This document shows positions 18,342 through 27,113 of a stretch of 36,433 bases of DNA, one piece after another. The translations under genes were made by a program, and so were the position numbers. The DNA comes from Devosia sp. GTDB lineage: Bacteria; Pseudomonadota; Alphaproteobacteria; Rhizobiales; Devosiaceae. The notes under the pieces were generated by a model that had not been told where the DNA came from, did not search any database, and saw only the letters and a list, made by a program, of their open reading frames with translations. Every line of letters begins with the position of its first letter. Positions within the stretch are counted from its first letter, which is position 1. The stretch covers positions 1-36,433 of the forward strand of contig NZ_JAQGJL010000012.1 of NCBI RefSeq assembly GCF_028290645.1. Direction: 5' to 3'.

Positions 18342-19472
18342 TCAGATGATCTCGAGATAATCGCGATCGGGCAGCGGCTCGTATTTCACGCTGGGCAGCG
18401 TCTGGTACCAGAAGGCGACCGAGGCGATGTCGTCCTGCAAGGGCAGATAGCGGCGGTCCTTCTTCTCGGTGCGCCAGCCCAGCGCCTGGATGGTGACCTT
18501 CAGGTCGCTCTCGAAGCGGATCGGGTCGCCCAGGTGCCAGCGGTACATGCCGAAGCGGGTCTGGCTGCGATAGGTGCCGTCGGGGCGGAGCACCTGCGGC
18601 AGGCCGGAATAGGGCGTCGAGAACTCGCGGTAGCGGCTATCCATGGTGTCGTCGACGACGCCGCCGTCGAAATTGTAGGCGCCGCAGAAATAGTCCTCGG
18701 TGCCGGTGCCGCAGATGGTGGGGAAGTCCCGGTCGCCATCCATGAAGAACTTGATCTCGCCCTCGCCCCACCAGCCGGCATTGTTGACGCCCCAGGCCAT
18801 GTAGGTGCCGACATACTGGCCGCGACCCTCGATGCCGTCGATGATGGTGTAGTCGGCGCCGTAGGGCAGGGGGTTGGTGCGGCGGAATTTCGCGTGGAAA
18901 TACGCCGCGTCCTCCGGCACCTGGGTGAGGGCGTAGTTGATCTGGTAGTAGATGATGCCGAACTCGGTCGGGTCGGTGTTCTCGATCTCGATGCGCGCGG
19001 CCTTGCGGAACGGCATCTCCCAGTAGCAGTTGAAGGCGCGGCCGGGGTTCACGCACACCGCCAGCGAGTTGATCTGGGCGAACTGGCCCCAGCCCGAGCA
19101 GAAGAAATCGCCCAGCGGCGCCTCGACCGAGGGGTGCTCCTGGTCGTCCCACCACATGCGGATGATGAGGCTGCGCCAGCGCAGGTTCGCCGTGGTGAGC
19201 CAGATCTGCTGGATGGCGCCCATGCCCTCGATGTCGGCAAGGACGCGCGTCTCGCCCGGCTCGATCCGGATCGAGGGCGACACCTTCCAGCCCTGGCCGT
19301 CGCCCTCGGGGCCGAGCCCCCGGGCGTGCACCGCGCCGGTGCCCTCGGTGGCCATGCCGCCCTTGCCCTTCTCGCCGGTGAAGTTCTCCGGCGAGATCGA
19401 GCGGGTCTTGGCCGAGCTCAGCCGGTAGAGGTTCGAGAGGTTGACGCCAAGGCCGTTGAAGTCGGTTGCCAT
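18342..19472 (-). CDS. GH172 (DUF2961) family glycoside hydrolase, no signal peptide
   Basis: Start MATDFNGLGVNLSNLYRLSSAKTRSISPENFTGEKGKGGMA; WWGEGEIKFFMDGDRDFPTICGTGTEDYFCGAYNF is a DUF2961 hallmark. Confidence 0.9.
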   Translation of the reverse strand: MATDFNGLGVNLSNLYRLSSAKTRSISPENFTGEKGKGGMATEGTGAVHARGLGPEGDGQGWKVSPSIRIEPGETRVLADIEGMGAIQQIWLTTANLRWRSLIIRMWWDDQEHPSVEAPLGDFFCSGWGQFAQINSLAVCVNPGRAFNCYWEMPFRKAARIEIENTDPTEFGIIYYQINYALTQVPEDAAYFHAKFRRTNPLPYGADYTIIDGIEGRGQYVGTYMAWGVNNAGWWGEGEIKFFMDGDRDFPTICGTGTEDYFCGAYNFDGGVVDDTMDSRYREFSTPYSGLPQVLRPDGTYRSQTRFGMYRWHLGDPIRFESDLKVTIQALGWRTEKKDRRYLPLQDDIASVAFWYQTLPSVKYEPLPDRDYLEII

Positions 19473-19507
19473 GTTGGTTTTCCGTTGGAGGAGAAGGTTC
19501 GGACGGC

Positions 19508-20362
19508 CTATTTCAGGCCGCTGGTTTTGATCGAGTCCATGATCTGGCGCTGGAAGACCAGGAACAGGACCAGCATGGGCAGCGCCACGATGGTCGAGGC
19601 GGCCATGGTGTAGTTCCACGAGGCGGCGTACTGGCTCTTGAAGTTGGCGATTGCCACCTGCACGACCCAGAGATTGGGGTCGGACGCGACGGTCAGCGGC
19701 CACAGGAAGCTGTTCCAGTTGGCGAGGAAGAACAGGATGGCGAGCGCCGCGATGATCGGCCGGCTCAACGGCAGGATCACCCACCAGTAGATGCGCCAGT
19801 AGCCGGCGCCGTCGATCACCGCGGCTTCCTCGAGCTCGCGCGGCAGGGACAGATAGTATTGCCGGAGGAGGAAAATGCCGAAGGCGTTGAAGATCGCCGG
19901 GACGATCAGCCCGCCGTACGAGTTCAGCATCCCCAGCGCGCGCACCAGGATGAACAGCGGCACGATGATCACCGGCAGCGAGACGAGGAGCGTCGAGAAC
20001 ATGGCGAGAAAGATCGCCTCGCGCCCCGGGAAGCGGAGCCGGGCCAGCGCGTAGCCCGCCATGGTGTGGAAGAACAGCGCCACCACCGTCACCACCGCCG
20101 AGACGATGAAGGTGTTGAGGAGGTAGCGCCAGAACGGCACCTCGGTCAGCACATAGAGGAAATTGCCCGGGGTCGGCGCGGCCGGGATCAGGTTGGGCTT
20201 GAACACCTCGGTGGGCGCCTTGATGGCGATCGACAGCATGTAGAGCAGCGGGAAGATCGCCATCAAAGCGAGCACCAGCGTCACCAGCATCCAAACGCCG
20301 CGCACCAGGGTCAGCTGGCGGCCGGTCTGCGGGGCGGGATCGTTGAGCACGACGTCACTCAT
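19508..20362 (-). CDS. Carbohydrate ABC transporter permease (MalG-like, CUT1)
   Basis: EEAAVIDGAGYWRIYWWVILPLSRPIIAALAI EAA loop; TM-rich. Confidence 0.92.
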   Translation of the reverse strand: MSDVVLNDPAPQTGRQLTLVRGVWMLVTLVLALMAIFPLLYMLSIAIKAPTEVFKPNLIPAAPTPGNFLYVLTEVPFWRYLLNTFIVSAVVTVVALFFHTMAGYALARLRFPGREAIFLAMFSTLLVSLPVIIVPLFILVRALGMLNSYGGLIVPAIFNAFGIFLLRQYYLSLPRELEEAAVIDGAGYWRIYWWVILPLSRPIIAALAILFFLANWNSFLWPLTVASDPNLWVVQVAIANFKSQYAASWNYTMAASTIVALPMLVLFLVFQRQIMDSIKTSGLK

Positions 20363-21293
20363 TGTCGAACCTTCCGCCGCGGGTGGCCAGGAAGAAGAAC
20401 ACGGTGGTGACCATCATCAGGACGACGAGCAGCGCCGCCATGGCGGCCGCATAGCCGAAGGCCGAGTACTGGAACGCCTGCGCGTAAATGTAGGTGACGA
20501 GCAGCGTCGTCGAATTGGCCGGCCCGCCCCGGGTCATCACGTAGACGAGGTCGAAGGCCTGCGCACCGGCGATGGCGGCGACCGAGGAGATTAGCAGCAC
20601 GAAGAAGCTGGTGGGCCGGAGCAGCGGCAGGGTGATGTACCAGAAGCTCGCGATGGGGCTGGCGCCGTCGATCTTTGCGGCCTCGTAGTATTCCTTGGGG
20701 ATATCCTGCAGGCCGCCCAGGAAGATCAGCATGTAGTAGCCCATCAGGAACCACACGCCGGCGATGGTGACGGTGAAGAGCGCGATATTGGGATTGCCGA
20801 GAAACGAGATGGAGCCGAGCCCGACCGCGGCGGCGAGGCGGGTGAGGACGCCGAGCTTGTCGACCACCATCAGCTGCCAGACCAGCGAGATGACGACGAG
20901 ACTCACCATCTGCGGCGCGAAGAACATGGCGCGCATGACGGTGTTGAAGCGGTTGGTGCGCTGCACCAGCAGCGCAAGGCCGAGGCCGGTGACGTAGAGC
21001 AGCGGCACCAGCATGACGGCGAAGACCAGCGTCGTCTTCAGCGTCGTCCAGAACAGCGGGTCGCCCCACATGCGGACATAGTTGGCGACGCCGACGAACT
21101 TGAAGCTGCCGAAGCCGTCGACCTCGAAGAAGCTGATGCCGAAGGCGAGGACCATCGGCAGGCCGATGAAGACCAGCAGGCCCAGCGCATCGGGGAGAAT
21201 GAAGAGATAGCCGGCGATCGCCTCGCGTCGCCGGGTGGTGAGGCGGACGGCGGCGGGCTTTTCGCCCGCCACCGAGGTTAGGATCTCAGTCAC
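20355..21293 (-). CDS. Sugar ABC transporter permease (MalF-like, CUT1)
   Basis: YYEAAKIDGASPIASFWYITLPLLRPTSFFVLLIS; likely GTG start at 21293 (VTEILTSVAGEKP). Confidence 0.92.
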   Translation of the reverse strand: MTEILTSVAGEKPAAVRLTTRRREAIAGYLFILPDALGLLVFIGLPMVLAFGISFFEVDGFGSFKFVGVANYVRMWGDPLFWTTLKTTLVFAVMLVPLLYVTGLGLALLVQRTNRFNTVMRAMFFAPQMVSLVVISLVWQLMVVDKLGVLTRLAAAVGLGSISFLGNPNIALFTVTIAGVWFLMGYYMLIFLGGLQDIPKEYYEAAKIDGASPIASFWYITLPLLRPTSFFVLLISSVAAIAGAQAFDLVYVMTRGGPANSTTLLVTYIYAQAFQYSAFGYAAAMAALLVVLMMVTTVFFFLATRGGRFDNE

Positions 21294-21303
21294 CTTGTAA
21301 TCC

Positions 21304-22647
21304 CTACAGGATCGGCGCGCCGGAATACGACGCGAGGAATGCATCGAGCTGCTGGCTGGCGGCCGTTGCAGCCGCCTGCGGATCGGCGCCGCCGAGCTGG
21401 GTCTGCTGGATGGCGTCGGAGATGATCTTGTAGACCTCCGGCGGCACGCGCGGCTCGGCGCGGGTCCCCGGATGAATCTCTTTCGAGAAGATCCCCATCT
21501 TGCCCTTGTTGAAGGCCTCGCCGCCGGCAGCGAGCGCCGAGTTGCGCGGCGGCATGTCGGACTTCGCCACCGTGCACCAGTCGACGACGCGCTGGATCGA
21601 GTCCGGCGCCATGGACGCCAGCGCCCAGGCGATGAACTTTCCTGCGGCTTCCGGGTTCTTGCCCTTCGAATTGGCGACGAAGGCCCAGCCGCCGCCGACG
21701 GTCACATACTTGCCGCCGGCCGGGACCGGAAGCTTGAAGATGCCGTAGGGGACGTCCGGCGCGTTGTTGTCCATCGCCGAGATACCCCAGATGCCGACGT
21801 TCTGGATGGCGCAGTAGCCCGAGCCGAGATTGGCGACGATGTCGCCGCCGCCGCCGCCCAGCATCTGGCGCGGTGCGGCGCCCGAGTTGACGGCATCCTG
21901 CCAGAGCTTCAGCGCCTGCACGGTCGCCGGCGAGTCGAAGGCCGACTTGCCGTCGGCGGTCTGGAACTCGCCGCCCCCCTGCCACATGAACGGGTACCAG
22001 GTGAAGTTCTGGTAGTAGCCGGGGTTGGTCTCGAACAGCAGGCCATAGCGCTCGGTCGTGGTCAGTTTCTTGCCCACTTCGAGCAACTGGTCCCAGGTCT
22101 GCGGCACGTCGTTCTCGTTGAGGCCGGCATCCTCGAACGCCTTCACCGAGTAGTAGAAGGCCATCGGCTCGACTTCCATCGGCACGCCGTAGATCTTGCC
22201 GTCCACCATGCGGTTGGCGATCACGCTCTCGGGGAAATCGGCGCGCGCCGCTTCTTCGATCGCCGGGGTGAGGTCGGCGAGCACGCCGCCATTGTAGTAG
22301 CGCAGGAAATCGCCCGGCGAGATGATGAAGATGTCCGGGCCCTGGCCCGAGGCGAACGAGGTCTGGAGCTTGGTGCCGCCGATGTATTCGGAGCCCACGA
22401 CGTATTCGAGCGCGACCTGTTCGGCCTGCGTGGCGTTCCAGTCCGCGACCATCTTCACGAACCACTCGACCTGCGGCTTCACGTCGCCGTCGGGCGCGTA
22501 GAATTGCCAGAAGCTGAGCGTGCTGTCCTGGCCGAAGGCCCGGCCCATCATGGGCAGGCCGGCAAGACCGGCGGCGGCAAGCGCGGTGCCGCCCTTGAGG
22601 ATCGACCGGCGGGACCATCCCGCGGGCATGTTGGATATCTTAGTCAT
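21304..22647 (-). CDS. Extracellular sugar-binding protein (family 1), Tat-type signal
   Basis: MTKISNMPAGWSRRSILKGGTALAAAGLAGLP twin-Arg-like signal; SBP_bac_1-like body. Confidence 0.9.
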   Translation of the reverse strand: MTKISNMPAGWSRRSILKGGTALAAAGLAGLPMMGRAFGQDSTLSFWQFYAPDGDVKPQVEWFVKMVADWNATQAEQVALEYVVGSEYIGGTKLQTSFASGQGPDIFIISPGDFLRYYNGGVLADLTPAIEEAARADFPESVIANRMVDGKIYGVPMEVEPMAFYYSVKAFEDAGLNENDVPQTWDQLLEVGKKLTTTERYGLLFETNPGYYQNFTWYPFMWQGGGEFQTADGKSAFDSPATVQALKLWQDAVNSGAAPRQMLGGGGGDIVANLGSGYCAIQNVGIWGISAMDNNAPDVPYGIFKLPVPAGGKYVTVGGGWAFVANSKGKNPEAAGKFIAWALASMAPDSIQRVVDWCTVAKSDMPPRNSALAAGGEAFNKGKMGIFSKEIHPGTRAEPRVPPEVYKIISDAIQQTQLGGADPQAAATAASQQLDAFLASYSGAPIL

Positions 22648-22734
22648 CGTCTCCTCCCTGGAGCTTTTGGTGTTGTCGTCCGGCGCGGCCACCCCCCCTG
22701 AAACGGCCGCGGTATTGCTTGATCTCCGGTTCGG

Positions 22735-23739
22735 TCAGGCCGACTCGAAGACGCGCAGCGCACAGGGGATGACCTCGGTGCGCGGCTGGCCGTCGAACTT
22801 GCCGCTGAGGCGTTCGAGCAGCATTTCGACGGCGCGCGTCGCGAGCGCGCCCGGATTTTCGCCGGCCCGCGTCAGGTTCGGCCTGACATATTCGAGCTGC
22901 GGCAGGTCGCCGAAGATGGCGACGGCGATGTCGTCGGGCACGCGAACTCCCTTGTCGTGGAACTCGGCGAGCGCGCCGGTTGCCATCAGATAGTTGCCGA
23001 TGAATACGGCGGTCGGGCGGTCGCTGGCCTCGAGGCCGGCGATCCAGCGCACCGCCTCGCGTCCCGATGGCGGCAGGTAGGTGCCGGTGTAGCGCTGCGA
23101 TTTCCTGAAGCGGACGCCGTTGTCCTTGAGGGCTTTCTCGAAGCCGTCGGCACGCGCCATGGCGGACTCGAAGTTGGCCGGGCCGGTGATCTGCACCACC
23201 TGCTTGTGGCCCCGCTTCGCGAGGTGTTCGCCCACCATGTAGCCGCCGCCGAAATCGTCGATCTTGACGCTGTCGACCGCATGGTTGGCGAGGTGGCCGA
23301 TGAACACCGTCGGAGTGTCGAGCTTCAGCAGTTCCTCGTTGATGCCATGCAGCGCGAAATCGCCGACGAGGAGGCCATCGACGCGCTTGCGGTTGAGCTG
23401 GCGCAGGTAGTCGCGCCCATGCATCTGCCAGTTCCCGCCGGGAACGTCGGTGTTGTAGATCAGGGCGTCGAGCCCCGCCTCCTCGAGCGCGGCCTGCGCG
23501 GCCTTCACCATCTCGGTGTAGAACGGGTTGCCGATATCGGGGATCAGCATGGCGATCAGGTTGGTTCGCCCGGTGCGCAGGCTCTTGGCCTGCGGATTGG
23601 GCGAATAGCCGAGCTCGTCGATCGCCGCCTGGACCCGGACGCGCAATGGCTTGGACACCCGGTCGGCGTGATTGATGACGTGCGAAACCGTGGTCCGCGA
23701 CACGCCCGCCTTCTCGGCAACCTTGGAGATCGTGGTCAT
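22735..23739 (-). CDS. LacI-family transcriptional regulator
   Basis: N-terminal HTH MTTISKVAEKAGVSRTTVSHVINHADRVSKPLRVRVQAAIDELGYSPNPQAKSLRTGRTNLIAML. Confidence 0.95.
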   Translation of the reverse strand: MTTISKVAEKAGVSRTTVSHVINHADRVSKPLRVRVQAAIDELGYSPNPQAKSLRTGRTNLIAMLIPDIGNPFYTEMVKAAQAALEEAGLDALIYNTDVPGGNWQMHGRDYLRQLNRKRVDGLLVGDFALHGINEELLKLDTPTVFIGHLANHAVDSVKIDDFGGGYMVGEHLAKRGHKQVVQITGPANFESAMARADGFEKALKDNGVRFRKSQRYTGTYLPPSGREAVRWIAGLEASDRPTAVFIGNYLMATGALAEFHDKGVRVPDDIAVAIFGDLPQLEYVRPNLTRAGENPGALATRAVEMLLERLSGKFDGQPRTEVIPCALRVFESA

Positions 23740-23770
23740 GGCGGCAACGGCTAGCACCACCCAAACTTGC

Positions 23771-23812
23771 TTGCAAATGGATTTGTGAATGCATTTGCAA
23801 ATCCATTCATGG
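23771..23812. promoter_or_regulatory. Nested palindromes in the divergent lacI / SBP intergenic region, likely operators
   Basis: AATGGATTTG (23776-23785) inverted to CAAATCCATT (23798-23807); CAAAT-GG-ATTTG (23774-23785); AATGCATT (23788-23795); ATTTGCAAAT (23793-23802); TTGCAAAT direct repeats at 23771 and 23795. Confidence 0.6.
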
Positions 23813-24025
23813 ATGCTACGGTTCGCTGCACCAGAAGACGGGGATAACCCCGCGACGGGAGAAATAGCTGAACGATCACAAGACCTTGATCAGCTCGCAC
23901 TGAAACCGAACGCCGGTTTTTCGGCGGTTTTCCGGGCGGGAACGATTTTTCAACGCGGGGCACGGCGATCACCGTGAACTCGCCCCCGGCGAAGCTCTGT
24001 CGAACGCCGGAACGAGGAGGGACAA

Positions 24026-25279
24026 ATGAAGAAGTTACTGGCGGCCCTGTTGTTCACGGCGGGCCTCGTGGCGCCCGCGCTGGCGCAATCCGATGAAGCC
24101 GGCAAGCTGCGCCTGATGACCTTCGGCGGCGAAGCGCAGCTGAAGTCGACGCAGGATGCGGTCACCCGCTTCAACGCGAAATATCCCAATGTCGAGGTCG
24201 AGATCGGCATCGATCCGGTCGGCGGCGGCTGGGGCGATTTCGTCTCGCGCGTACTGCAGCAGTACAATGCCGGCGAGAGCTACGACGTCTACCACACGGC
24301 GGTCGAGACGCTGCAGAGCTTTGCGGCGCGCGACATGTTCATTCCGCTCGACGACTACATCGCCTCGGGCGATTTCTCCGATTTCGATCCCAAGCTGTTC
24401 GATCTCACCAAGTACAAGGGGAAGACCTACTTCATCCCCTCGACCTGGAACAACATCATGATCAACTACAACCGGGCCCTGTTCGAGGAGGCCGGTATCC
24501 CGGCGCCCAGCAAGACCTGGACGTGGGAGGAATTCGCGGCGGTCGCCGAGAAGCTGACCAAGCGCGATGCCAACGGCAACGTCACCCAGTTCGGCTACGA
24601 AGTGCCGACCTTCTTCTTCGGCCTGATGCCGTGGTTCTTCTCCAACGGCACCTCGCCGATCACCGCCGACTGGACCGCGTCCAACATGAAGGACCCGAAA
24701 GTCGCCGAGACGCTGCAATTTCTGCATGACCTGATCCATGTGCAGAAGGTATCGCCGGTGCCGGGGCAGGAGGGCATCGAGAACCAGTTCTTCGCCGGCC
24801 AGATCGCCATGATCTCGCGCGGCCACTGGATCGTGCAGAACGCCATCTCGTCCAAGCTCGACATGGATATCGCGGTGCAGCCGGGCCGGGTGAACAACAA
24901 CACCGTCATCGGCTTCGGCGCCTACGGCATCTCGTCCAAGGCGCAGAATCCGGATCTGGCGAAGGCCCTCGTCAGCGAGTTGCTGTCCTATGAGACGCAG
25001 GTTGCCGAGGGCGATCTCGGCGGCGCCGTGCCGGGCCGGAAGTCGGCGGCCGAAACCGAGAACTTCCTCAAGTTCCCGCCGTCGGCTGCGCTCTACTACG
25101 AGACGCTGCCGAGCACGCAGGCAGTGCCGTCGCCGGCCAATTTCCAGGAAGTCGACCAGATCTTCACGCGCTACTTCCAGGCCATCATGACCGACGAGAT
25201 GACCATCCCCGACGCGATCGCCAAGGCGGACCAGGAACTCACCCGGTCGTTCGAGCGCATCAAGCGCGTCACCCAGTAG
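24026..25279 (+). CDS. Extracellular sugar-binding protein (family 1)
   Basis: Signal peptide MKKLLAALLFTAGLVAPALAQ; SBP_bac_1-like; GAGGAGG RBS upstream. Confidence 0.92.
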   Translation: MKKLLAALLFTAGLVAPALAQSDEAGKLRLMTFGGEAQLKSTQDAVTRFNAKYPNVEVEIGIDPVGGGWGDFVSRVLQQYNAGESYDVYHTAVETLQSFAARDMFIPLDDYIASGDFSDFDPKLFDLTKYKGKTYFIPSTWNNIMINYNRALFEEAGIPAPSKTWTWEEFAAVAEKLTKRDANGNVTQFGYEVPTFFFGLMPWFFSNGTSPITADWTASNMKDPKVAETLQFLHDLIHVQKVSPVPGQEGIENQFFAGQIAMISRGHWIVQNAISSKLDMDIAVQPGRVNNNTVIGFGAYGISSKAQNPDLAKALVSELLSYETQVAEGDLGGAVPGRKSAAETENFLKFPPSAALYYETLPSTQAVPSPANFQEVDQIFTRYFQAIMTDEMTIPDAIAKADQELTRSFERIKRVTQ

Positions 25280-25353
25280 TCCTCCCAGGACCGCCCGTGC
25301 CGGACCTCTCGCGTCCGGCGCGGGCACTCCTTCTCTCGGGACCGATCTCCACG

Positions 25354-26250
25354 ATGGCGAAGCGACGACTTTCCGACCTGAAGAAGGCGCAGATGCAGGC
25401 CGGCTACGTCTTCGTGCTGCCCTCGATCCTGCTCTACGCCACCTTCGTCCTGGCGCCGGTCATCATCACCATCATCCTCAGCTTCACCTACTACGACATC
25501 AGTTTCGGGGCCGACTGGGTCGGGTTCGAGAACTACATCCGCTTCCTCACCGACAGCCGTTCGCTCGAGATCTTCTGGAACACGCTGCGCTTCGCCTTCC
25601 TTGCCGTCACCTTCAATGTCGGCGTCGGGCTGGTCCTGGCGCTGGCGCTCAACCGGGCAATGCCGCAGTTCCTGCTCTACTTCTTCCGGCTCGCGTTCTT
25701 CCTGCCGGTGATCATCTCGGCGGCGTTCGTCGCGGTGGTGTGGAGCTATTTCTACAGCTTCGATTTCGGCGTCATAAACTACTACCTGGGCCAGGTCGGC
25801 CTGCCACAGGTGCCCTGGCTCACCTCGTCGAAGGTGGCGATGACCTCCATCGTCATCATGGACGTGTGGAAGAATACCGGCTTCTTCATGATCATCCTGA
25901 TCGCGGCGCTGCAGGGCGTGCCCAGGCCGATCATGGACGCGGCCTCGATGGATGGCGCCTCGCCGTGGCGGCGGTTCAGCCGCATCACGCTGCCCTACAT
26001 CTCGCCGGTGCTGTTCTTCTGCATCGTCTTTGCCTCGATCGGGGCGCTGCAGGTGTTCGAATCCATCATGATCCTGACCGGCGGCGGCCCCGGCGACTCC
26101 ACCCGGTCGCTGTCGATCTACCTCGTCGACGAGGCGTTCGGCAGCTTCGAGCTCGGCTATGCCGCGGCGGTCTCGGTGATCATGATGCTGCTCGTCCTCA
26201 TCATCACCATCATCCAGCTCGTCGGCTCGCGCCGCTGGGTGCGGGAGTAG
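25354..26250 (+). CDS. Sugar ABC transporter permease (MalF-like, CUT1)
   Basis: MDAASMDGASPWRRFSRITLPYISPVLFF EAA loop; start MAKRRLSDLKKAQMQAG preferred over 25297. Confidence 0.92.
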   Translation: MAKRRLSDLKKAQMQAGYVFVLPSILLYATFVLAPVIITIILSFTYYDISFGADWVGFENYIRFLTDSRSLEIFWNTLRFAFLAVTFNVGVGLVLALALNRAMPQFLLYFFRLAFFLPVIISAAFVAVVWSYFYSFDFGVINYYLGQVGLPQVPWLTSSKVAMTSIVIMDVWKNTGFFMIILIAALQGVPRPIMDAASMDGASPWRRFSRITLPYISPVLFFCIVFASIGALQVFESIMILTGGGPGDSTRSLSIYLVDEAFGSFELGYAAAVSVIMMLLVLIITIIQLVGSRRWVRE

Positions 26251-26255
26251 CCGAC

Positions 26256-27110
26256 ATGCGGACCAAGGCCATGCAGACCCGGCAGGCGAAGAAGTGGGTG
26301 GATCGCGCCATCATCGCGGTGCTCGCGCTGATGGGCATCTCGATGCTGATGCCGTTCCTGTGGCTGTTCTCGATGTCGTTCCGGCCGGCGGCCGAAGCCT
26401 ACAGGATGCCGCCGAGCTTCCTGCCGCCGACCTTCGATTTCGCCAACTACGAGACGGTGCTCAGCTCTTCGATCCCGTTCCTCAAGATCTACTGGAACAG
26501 CCTCTACATCGCAGTGCTGGTCACCATCGGCCAGCTGGTCACCTGCACGCTCGCCGCCTTCGCCTATGCGCGGCTGCGGTTTCCCGGTCGCGACAGCCTG
26601 TTCTTCGTCATGCTGATCGGGCTGATGTTCCCGGTGCAGGTGACGATCCTGCCGATCTATCTCGGCTTCGCCAAGGTGGGGCTGCTGAACAATCCGCTCG
26701 GGCTCGTGCTGCTGGGCCTCACCTCGAGCTTCGGGGTGTTCATGCTGCGCCAGTTCCTGAGGAGCCAGCCCAAGGAGCTGGAGGAAGCGGCGCTGATGGA
26801 TGGCGCTGGCTACTTCAAGATCTTCTGGCGCATCTCGCTGCCGCAGCTGAAGCCGGCGCTGGCGGCGCTCGCCATCATCACCTTCACCGGCGCGTGGAAC
26901 GCCTATTTCCAGCCGCGAGCGCTGATCGAGTCGCAGGCGGCGATGACCCTGCCGATCGCCATGGACCTGCTGCGCGGCTATCTCGGGCAGGGCAATCTCT
27001 CGCTGGTGATGGCCGCCATGAGCATGGCCATCCTTCCCGTCGTCCTTCTCTTCCTCGTCGCCCAGAAGATGGTGATCGAGGGTGTCACCTTCTCGGGCAT
27101 CCGGGCCTGA
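26256..27110 (+). CDS. Carbohydrate ABC transporter permease (MalG-like, CUT1)
   Basis: EEAALMDGAGYFKIFWRISLPQLKPALAALAI; start MRTKAMQTRQAKKWVDRA; ORF to 25740 in the track is an artefactual extension. Confidence 0.92.
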   Translation: MRTKAMQTRQAKKWVDRAIIAVLALMGISMLMPFLWLFSMSFRPAAEAYRMPPSFLPPTFDFANYETVLSSSIPFLKIYWNSLYIAVLVTIGQLVTCTLAAFAYARLRFPGRDSLFFVMLIGLMFPVQVTILPIYLGFAKVGLLNNPLGLVLLGLTSSFGVFMLRQFLRSQPKELEEAALMDGAGYFKIFWRISLPQLKPALAALAIITFTGAWNAYFQPRALIESQAAMTLPIAMDLLRGYLGQGNLSLVMAAMSMAILPVVLLFLVAQKMVIEGVTFSGIRA

Positions 27111-27113
27111 CCT

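Noticed and set aside
19473-20294. Apparent fusion of GH172 to an upstream domain in ORF 18342..20294
   Set aside because: The extension is an out-of-frame reading of the MalG-like permease; the DUF2961 domain begins at MATDFNGLG (19472).
25740-26255. Long N-terminal extension of the MalG-like permease ORF 25740..27110
   Set aside because: Lies in a shadow frame of the upstream permease; normal permease length starts at 26256.
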